Source of the DNA: an uncultured bacterium | GTDB lineage: Bacteria; Patescibacteriota; Patescibacteriia; UBA1558; GWA2-36-10 | NCBI GenBank assembly: GCA_937870675.1 | Contig: CALMZN010000064.1 | Location: 1 to 26,376 of the forward strand | Direction: 5' to 3' | Length of the DNA stretch: 26,376 nucleotides | In this document: positions 22,822-26,376 of the stretch, in pieces | How positions within the stretch are numbered: position 1 is the first letter of the stretch | How the letters are laid out: every line of letters begins with the position of its first letter | Notes under the pieces: generated by a model | The model's database searches: none | Seen by the model: the letters and a program-made list of their open reading frames with translations, nothing else | Told to the model about the DNA's origin: nothing | Made by a program: the position numbers and the translations under genes

Positions 22822-23424
22822 TTATTTTTTAGTAAATATCAAACCAAAGTGATAGGGACCGGCTTTGAACTGTTGAGTCAGGTCAAGATTCAGCTCAGAG
22901 GCCAAACTAATGATTTGGTTCAGGTCTATAATTCTATCTTTGGGTGGGCCAAAAGATAAATTATTGTTTTCCCAATCAATGATTAATAATTTTCCACCAT
23001 TTTTTAGGAGGCGCGTGGTTTCAGCCAGTATTTCGTAGTGTTTTTGTGATTGAAACAAGACATTGACCAAAATAGCAGAATCCAAACTGTCATTTTTTAT
23101 TTTAGCCGCTCCCACAACCTCTAGGTTGCTCCAAATAGTTTTTATGTTATTGAGACCAGAGAGGCGAGCTTTTGATTCTAGCTCAGACAAGGTATTTTTG
23201 ACCACATCAACAGCATAAACTTGACCTTGATCGCCGACCAAGCGAGCGATTTGCATCAAAAATAAGCCACCGCCAGCTCCCAAGTCGCCAACTAGGTCGC
23301 CTTTTTTGATTTGTAATATTTCGCTTAATATTTTGCCAGCATCCAAAAACTCACTTTTACCACCAATGTTTTGTTGGGGCAAGACACTGGTAGATGCTGT
23401 GCTTACGATGTTTGTTTCGTTCAT
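22822..23424 (-). CDS. Class I SAM-dependent methyltransferase
   Basis: A 200-residue Rossmann-fold methyltransferase. The SAM-binding motif I is LVGDLGAGGGLFLMQIA (44-60), followed by VYAVDVVKNTL (69-79, acidic end of strand 2), SLDSAILVNVLF (motif IV region) and LLKNGGKLLIIDW (post-motif helix and strand 5). The layout resembles UbiE/Methyltransf_11 type small-molecule or protein methyltransferases, but the substrate cannot be told. No functional partner is adjacent. The leader (about 140 bases from a promoter near 23574) contains the second copy of the 44-bp hairpin repeat, which ends 13 bases before the ATG. Confidence 0.88.
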   Translation of the reverse strand: MNETNIVSTASTSVLPQQNIGGKSEFLDAGKILSEILQIKKGDLVGDLGAGGGLFLMQIARLVGDQGQVYAVDVVKNTLSELESKARLSGLNNIKTIWSNLEVVGAAKIKNDSLDSAILVNVLFQSQKHYEILAETTRLLKNGGKLLIIDWENNNLSFGPPKDRIIDLNQIISLASELNLDLTQQFKAGPYHFGLIFTKK

Positions 23425-23436
23425 ATTTTTGTGTAT

Positions 23437-23480
23437 TTACCCCGTGAAATAGTTTCCGCGTTTGACGCGGAAACTACCGC
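23437..23480 (-). repeat. 44-bp hairpin repeat, copy 2, with an uninterrupted counterpart nearby
   Basis: The stem AGTTTCCGCG/CGCGGAAACT is perfect over 10 bp. The flanks TTACCCCGTGAAA and TACCGCC also occur joined, without the hairpin, on the opposite strand at 23554-23574 (GGCGGTA-TTTCACTGGGTTTA). The extra 25 bases (23450-23474) begin with TA, which is also the next dinucleotide of the flank. Confidence 0.8.
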
Positions 23481-23573
23481 CAACAAATGCGTTTTAAAAC
23501 ATTTTCGACCTTATATTTAAGTAGCTATATAAGTATTAATTAAAGTCAATGGTGGCGGTATTTCACTGGGTTT

Positions 23574-23582
23574 ATTATACCA
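23574..23582 (-). promoter_or_regulatory. Extended -10 promoter reading toward the methyltransferase
   Basis: TGGTATAAT on the minus strand; the -35 is weak. It gives a leader of about 140 bases. The remaining 23483-23553 stretch is AT-rich and shows no gene. Confidence 0.5.
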
Positions 23583-23622
23583 AAAAACATTAAAGGGCGC
23601 TACTGGCGTGTAATGTGTAATA

Positions 23623-23651
23623 TTGACTTTTGTTCATAATCAAGTTATAAT
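23623..23651 (+). promoter_or_regulatory. Promoter of the tRNA-Glu locus
   Basis: TTGACT (23623-23628) and TATAAT (23646-23651) are exactly 17 bp apart. It lies about 15 bases before the broken tRNA copy; no comparable promoter precedes the intact tRNA. Confidence 0.8.
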
Positions 23652-23672
23652 CTGGTCTGTATTTTGATATTT

Positions 23673-23798
23673 GGCCCTATCGTCTAACCCGCTTCGCCCG
23701 CGAAGCGAGGCGAGTGGTTACCTGCCTGCCGGTAGGCAGGGGACACCAGTTTTTTCCACCTTCGCCTTTCAGGCTTCGGTGGACTAAGCATCCTGGCA
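23673..23798 (+). pseudogene. Broken tRNA-Glu copy interrupted by three palindromes
   Basis: This copy matches the 5' two thirds of the intact tRNA-Glu in five blocks: GGCCCTATCGTCTAA (23673-23687), TGGTTA (23715-23720), GGACACCAG with T residues (23741-23755), and CATCCTGGCA (23789-23798). Between them are GCTTCGC/GCGAAGC-type sequence (23688-23714), the 20-base palindrome CCTGCCTGCCGGTAGGCAGG (23721-23740) and a TCCACC/GGTGGA hairpin with inner GCC/GGC (23755-23783). The last interrupts the anticodon loop. The T arm and 3' acceptor are missing, so it cannot make a tRNA. Confidence 0.88.
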
Positions 23799-23831
23799 GT
23801 GTAGATTAAAAATATTTTAAATATGAAATTT

Positions 23832-23932
23832 ATCCCCCCAGCTGGGGGCCCTATCGTCTAATGGTTAGGACACCAGGTTTTCATCCTGGCAATCAGGGTT
23901 CGATTCCCTGTAGGGTCACCAGCTGGGGGGAT
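23832..23932. repeat. 14-bp inverted repeat enclosing the intact tRNA-Glu
   Basis: ATCCCCCCAGCTGG (23832-23845) is the exact reverse complement of CCAGCTGGGGGGAT (23919-23932). The right arm begins with the tRNA's own CCA, and the left arm ends one base before the tRNA. In the precursor the two arms would extend the acceptor stem. A tail TTTTATTTTTT follows, so the structure may also act as a terminator. Confidence 0.85.
23847..23921 (+). tRNA. tRNA-Glu (anticodon UUC)
   Basis: A 75-base tRNA with encoded CCA. The acceptor GGCCCTA pairs with TAGGGTC (one G-U); the anticodon stem CCAGG/CCTGG encloses TTTTCAT, giving UUC; the T arm is CAGGG-TTCGATT-CCCTG. It is complete and flanked by broken copies of itself. 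Confidence 0.97.
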
Positions 23933-23947
23933 TTTATTTTTTAGAAA

Positions 23948-24002
23948 CGATTCCCCGCTGCGCCCCACGAAGCACGAAGTGCGCAGTGGGGTGGGGTCAC
24001 CA
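23948..24002 (+). pseudogene. 3' remnant of a tRNA-Glu copy with an inserted hairpin
   Basis: CGATTCCC (23948-23955) matches the T arm of tRNA-Glu and GGGTCACCA (23994-24002) matches its acceptor 3' end with CCA. They are separated by a hairpin whose arms CCCCGCTGCGC (23953-23963) and GCGCAGTGGGG (23981-23991) pair over 11 positions (one G-U or G-T pair). Confidence 0.7.
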
Positions 24003-24025
24003 AGGAGAGCTGGTTTTTTATTTCA

Positions 24026-24054
24026 TTGACATTTAGCTCCAAAGGTGCTATTAT
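24026..24054 (+). promoter_or_regulatory. Strong promoter of the cold-shock gene
   Basis: TTGACA (24026-24031), 17 bp, then TATTAT (24049-24054) with an extended TG (24046-24047). The start is predicted near 24061, leaving a leader of about 120 bases, as in cold-shock mRNAs whose leader acts as a thermosensor. Confidence 0.8.
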
Positions 24055-24183
24055 TATGAACAAACTATTGCTTAGCACAGATTTGAATAAAAAATGTCTA
24101 AATAATGGTTTATGCATGCACTAGCGGAAATATAGTCGAATTTCTAGCTTATATATGCTTTAATTCACTTTATTTCTAAAATT

Positions 24184-24402
24184 ATGCAAGGCAAAATCAA
24201 GAAATTAGTTGAAGGCAAAAATTTTGGTTTTATCACCCCAGAAGACGGTGGGAAAGATTTATTTTTTCACGCCAATGAGTTAGATGGTATTTCATTTGAC
24301 CAATTACACGAAGGTGATGATGTCAGCTTTGATATGAGCGACACACCAAAAGGACCAGCCGCTGTCAAAGTAAGTTTGGCTAGCGCTAAAGCCGCTGTCT
24401 AA
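24184..24402 (+). CDS. Cold-shock domain protein (CspA family)
   Basis: A 72-residue single-stranded nucleic acid binding protein that acts as an RNA chaperone in this family. It has the normal cold-shock length and both RNA-binding motifs: KNFGFITP (12-19, RNP1, normally KGFGFI) and DLFFHA (25-30, RNP2). The first strand is MQGKIKKLVEGKNFG. The C-terminal tail (SLASAKAAV) is slightly longer than in E. coli CspA. It has its own strong promoter, a long leader of about 120 bases and a strong terminator, so it is a single-gene unit. Regulation by leader structure is known for E. coli cspA and only inferred here. Confidence 0.95.
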   Translation: MQGKIKKLVEGKNFGFITPEDGGKDLFFHANELDGISFDQLHEGDDVSFDMSDTPKGPAAVKVSLASAKAAV

Positions 24403-24423
24403 TTAAGACAAAATATATTTCAA

Positions 24424-24455
24424 AACCACCCCCGCAACGCGGGGGTGGTTTTTTA
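24424..24455 (+). terminator. Terminator of the cold-shock gene
   Basis: A perfect 12-bp GC-rich stem, AACCACCCCCGC (24424-24435) with GCGGGGGTGGTT (24439-24450), has a three-base loop and a T tract to 24454. The preceding A run also lets it act on the convergent FN3 gene. Confidence 0.95.
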
Positions 24456-24463
24456 TAGTCGAT

Positions 24464-25807
24464 TTATTTATTTATGTAGTTTTTATAATCGTTGCTATTT
24501 TGCCATTGAGCAAAAGGAATTGTCGGATGCACGGTCTTGCCAAATCTGATGGCCTGCTTGATAGCTTGCTCTGAGTAGCCACTATAAGTATAGGCATTGA
24601 TCAACACTGACCAGTCCCGAGCGCTCACATTGTAAGTGCCTAAGTTATTTTTTAGCCAATTTTTTAGATAGGCCGAGTTTTTTGCTTCCAATGAATTAGG
24701 ATTTTTTAGACGCAGTGATATTTCAGAAATTGTGCGACCATAACCATAGGGATTGTATTTGTGAACTATTTCTTCTTGATCAGGGTAGCCATCATAATCA
24801 CTATCGTATTTGTCATTATATATTTTATCTCCAGCCACCTGAGGAATGATAACAGCGCTCTGCTTGGGCAGAGTCATGAAGCTATGGCCAGTGGCTTCTA
24901 CTTTTTTGTTGTAAATACCTTTTTCCACTACTATTTTGTAGTAGTAGGTAGTGTTGGGTGTTAGCTTGGTTAACAGAATTTCATGCTCATATCTGGGAGT
25001 CGGACTGACCTCAATTTTTTGTTTTAAGCTGTTGGCTTTGGTGCCATAGTAGATAGTACTGTTGGCAATATAGTTGCTTGACCAAGAAAGTAAAGCCGTA
25101 GTGTCACCTATTCTAGTCAAATCCAATTGTAATGGCTTGATATTGCTAATGGCCAAATTAGCGCCATTTTGCGTGCCAGAAGAAGTGCTGAAAACAACAT
25201 ATTTGGTTTGGGTATTTTTGTCAGCATCAGTAGCAGTAATTTCCGCAGCGTAAGTAGTGTTGGCTTTTAGTTTGTAGATATACAAAACATGATAAGTAGA
25301 AAAGCCACTTTGATTGACAGTTGATTTGCGACTAGCATCAATAATGTTATAGACAATCTTACTCTTGGTGGCTTCATCAGTGGTCCAAGAAATAGCCACG
25401 GCATTGCCAGTGCTTTGTAATAATTTATAGTCAGAAATAGTTGGCTGACGAGTATCTTTCATGTCCTTGGTAGAAAATGTTTGCGTAAAAGTTTCCACCA
25501 AACGGCCATTACTATCTTCAGCCACTATTTTGTAATAGTAAGTTTGATTTTTGACAATTCCAGTCAAAACACTTTGGTGATTGTAGTCATAAGCCCCATA
25601 GCCCATGACCATGTTTAAATTATTTTCTTTTAAACCATAATGAACATAGCCCTTGCTAGCTTGGTTGGTGTCCCAAGATATGGTGACCATGTTATTGTGC
25701 GGATCAAAGATTTTTATATTAGAAATAACAACATCAGCCCCGACAAATAGCGGCGCAGTTAGGATTAACAAGGCGATTATTATGCTGATTTTATTTATTT
25801 TCTTCAT
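24464..25807 (-). CDS. Secreted protein with three FN3-like domains, a Ca2+-binding segment and a helical C terminus
   Basis: A 447-residue exported protein. Residues 1-24 form a signal peptide (MKKINK, hydrophobic core, VGADV). Three FN3-like domains follow (about 25-115, 120-212 and 218-318), each with a SW(D/T/S)T(N/D)-like strand (ISWDTN, ISWTTD, LSWSSN) and a TYYYKI or TTYAAEI strand, as in Fn3 domains attached to secreted enzymes. DKYDSDYDGYPDQEEIV (about 333-349) has the spacing of a thrombospondin type 3 or EF-hand-like calcium loop. The C terminus (about 365-447) is helical and contains DWSVLINAYTYSGYS, which resembles EWNILQAITYSGATR at the end of the FN3 protein at 813-2231. No enzyme domain is visible. 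Role inferred: cell-surface or matrix protein. Its mRNA has a structured leader. Confidence 0.85.
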   Translation of the reverse strand: MKKINKISIIIALLILTAPLFVGADVVISNIKIFDPHNNMVTISWDTNQASKGYVHYGLKENNLNMVMGYGAYDYNHQSVLTGIVKNQTYYYKIVAEDSNGRLVETFTQTFSTKDMKDTRQPTISDYKLLQSTGNAVAISWTTDEATKSKIVYNIIDASRKSTVNQSGFSTYHVLYIYKLKANTTYAAEITATDADKNTQTKYVVFSTSSGTQNGANLAISNIKPLQLDLTRIGDTTALLSWSSNYIANSTIYYGTKANSLKQKIEVSPTPRYEHEILLTKLTPNTTYYYKIVVEKGIYNKKVEATGHSFMTLPKQSAVIIPQVAGDKIYNDKYDSDYDGYPDQEEIVHKYNPYGYGRTISEISLRLKNPNSLEAKNSAYLKNWLKNNLGTYNVSARDWSVLINAYTYSGYSEQAIKQAIRFGKTVHPTIPFAQWQNSNDYKNYINK

Positions 25808-25865
25808 ATATTTTATTAAACACCTTATTTATTAATATGTAAATATTAGTTATTTTAGAAATTGG

Positions 25866-25928
25866 GTGGTCGGGGCAAGAGTGTTCTCTCGCCCCGACCG
25901 GAGGAAGACCGTCGTTAGCTTCGACCAC
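25866..25928 (-). other. Structured 5' leader with two competing hairpins
   Basis: GGTCGGGGC (25868-25876) pairs with GCCCCGACC (25891-25899) around an inner GAG/CTC stem. The overlapping GTGGTCG (25866-25872) can instead pair with CGACCAC (25922-25928). The two pairings exclude each other. The segment lies in the predicted leader of the FN3 gene, 60-120 bases before its ATG. It could be a regulatory RNA switch, or one more palindromic element. Confidence 0.55.
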
Positions 25929-25951
25929 ATGACTAGAAATGGAAACATATA

Positions 25952-25980
25952 ATTATAGCATATATATAAAAATCTGTCAA
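25952..25980 (-). promoter_or_regulatory. Full-consensus promoter of the FN3 gene at 24464-25807
   Basis: On the minus strand TTGACA (25980-25975), 17 bp, TATAAT (25957-25952), with TGC before the -10. Both hexamers, the spacing and the extended -10 all match consensus. The start is predicted near 25945, about 138 bases before the ATG. Confidence 0.85.
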
Positions 25981-26052
25981 TATGCTCAAAAAGCACCTTT
26001 TTATTAGGATGAAATGATTATTTTAAAGTATGGATTTATTATGCCAATCTCG

Positions 26053-26088
26053 CCCCGCGAAGTCCCGCTTTAGCGAGACGAAGCGGGG
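26053..26088. repeat. GC-rich palindromic element
   Basis: CCCCGC (26053-26058) pairs with GCGGGG (26083-26088), with inner GTC/GAC and CGC/GCG pairs. Its right part GGGGTCAA (26085-26092) can also pair with TTGACCCC (26124-26131). Around it, 25981-26165 holds no gene; AAAAAG...GGGCTTTTT near 26100-26125 forms a further weak hairpin with T residues. Confidence 0.65.
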
Positions 26089-26164
26089 TCAATATTAAGA
26101 AAAAGACCATAAAATAGGGCTTTTTGACCCCTTAACTCTTCCTTGAATAAATGTTTTAAGAAAC

Positions 26165-26289
26165 AAAAAACCGCCGACCCTCGTTGTCATCCCGGACTTG
26201 ATCCGGGATCTATCATTAATTTGCCATTGGTATGATAATGGTAGATTCCCGCCTTCGCGGGAATGACAGTATGGGGGTCGGCGGGTTTT
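26165..26289 (-). terminator. Terminator of the gene entering from the right, with a long interrupted loop
   Basis: On the minus strand the stem arms are the complements of GGGTCGGCGG (26275-26284) and CCGCCGACCC (26171-26180), a perfect 10-bp match, followed by TTTTTT. The loop is about 94 bases and contains the palindromic element at 26186-26267. Confidence 0.75.
26186..26267. mobile_element. 82-bp MITE-like element with terminal inverted repeats
   Basis: The ends GTCATCCCGGACTTGATCCG and the reverse of GATTCCCGCCTTCGCGGGAATGAC are related inverted repeats (GTCAT.CC.G......GGGA.CTA), each able to fold on itself. The centre (ATCTATCATTA / TAATGGTAGAT) continues the imperfect palindrome. No reading frame fits inside, so it would need a helper enzyme. 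GTCAT-bounded repeats of this kind are known as dispersed elements in several bacterial groups. Confidence 0.6.
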
Positions 26290-26301
26290 GCATCGCCCTA
26301 A

Positions 26302-26376
26302 TTATTTCCCTATTTTTAAATAGTAGATTTTTTTCTTGGCCTTTAAGTGCTTTTCTTCAAAATAGGTTTTTATCAT
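26302..26376 (-). CDS. Last 24 codons of an unidentified gene (cut by window edge)
   Basis: An open frame enters from the right edge and ends with TAA at 26304-26302. The visible 24 residues (MIKTYFEEKHLKAKKKIY, then YLKIGK) are Lys-rich and amphipathic. The ATG at the very edge could be internal or a start, and the fragment is too short to identify. Support comes from the strong terminator that follows in the right orientation. Confidence 0.45.
   Translation of the reverse strand: MIKTYFEEKHLKAKKKIYYLKIGK

Noticed and set aside
23673..23798. tRNA-Glu with introns
   Set aside because: The copy has no T arm or 3' acceptor, so removing the inserts would not give a tRNA; the intact gene lies next to it.
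25866..25928. SRP RNA, 6S RNA or a known riboswitch
   Set aside because: No conserved core sequence of these classes is visible; only the competing stems can be supported.

Overview
The window looks like chromosome of a Candidate Phyla Radiation (Patescibacteria) bacterium, most likely from the Parcubacteria side. The basis is an AT-rich genome of compact single-copy housekeeping genes, type IV pilus genes with large minor pilins, secreted FN3 proteins with a C-terminal helical module I associate with this group, and many GC-rich palindromes in the intergenic gaps. TGA ends several clear genes (uvrB, truB), so the code is standard and the UGA=Gly lineages are unlikely. No taxonomic search could be run, so this is inference.

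Layout. 1-4041 (+): 3' end of uvrB, a secreted FN3/coiled-coil protein, a small nucleotidyltransferase-fold protein, truB and rpsT, with a possible small minus-strand gene between the last two. 4089-7764 (-): polA-holA operon. 7831-8440 (-): tRNA-Cys, tRNA-Gly and tRNA-Leu, with tandem repeats of the tRNA-Cys 5' end and promoter, and hairpin elements. 8490-11169 (-): IMPase-family phosphatase, a metallophosphoesterase and trigger factor. 11281-18180 (+): pilus assembly operon with pilB, pilC and four prepilin-like genes, of which one carries an LVIVD-type beta-propeller and one a PA14/fibro-slime domain. 18270-22734 (-): hppA, nusA, yraN and a small membrane protein. 22822-23424 (-): methyltransferase. 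23623-24002 (+): tRNA-Glu between two broken, hairpin-interrupted copies of itself. 24026-24455 (+): cold-shock gene. 24464-25980 (-): second secreted FN3 protein with a structured leader. 25981-26376: palindromic repeats, a terminator carrying an insertion, and the last codons of a gene that enters from the right.

The housekeeping genes cover repair and replication (uvrB, polA, holA), translation and folding (truB, rpsT, tig, tRNAs), transcription (nusA) and membrane energetics (K+-independent H+-pyrophosphatase). The pilus operon and the two secreted FN3 proteins form the cell-surface part. Promoters are often near consensus, frequently with an extended -10 (TGnTATAAT), while good Shine-Dalgarno sequences are almost absent.

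The most unusual signal is in the intergenic DNA. Different short GC-rich palindromes interrupt sequences whose uninterrupted version also lies in the window: three places in a broken tRNA-Glu copy, one in its 3' remnant, one site used twice in the tRNA-Cys repeats, and one filled/empty pair near 23.4-23.6 kb. This pattern suggests small palindromic elements that insert at, or survive in, duplicated tRNA genes.
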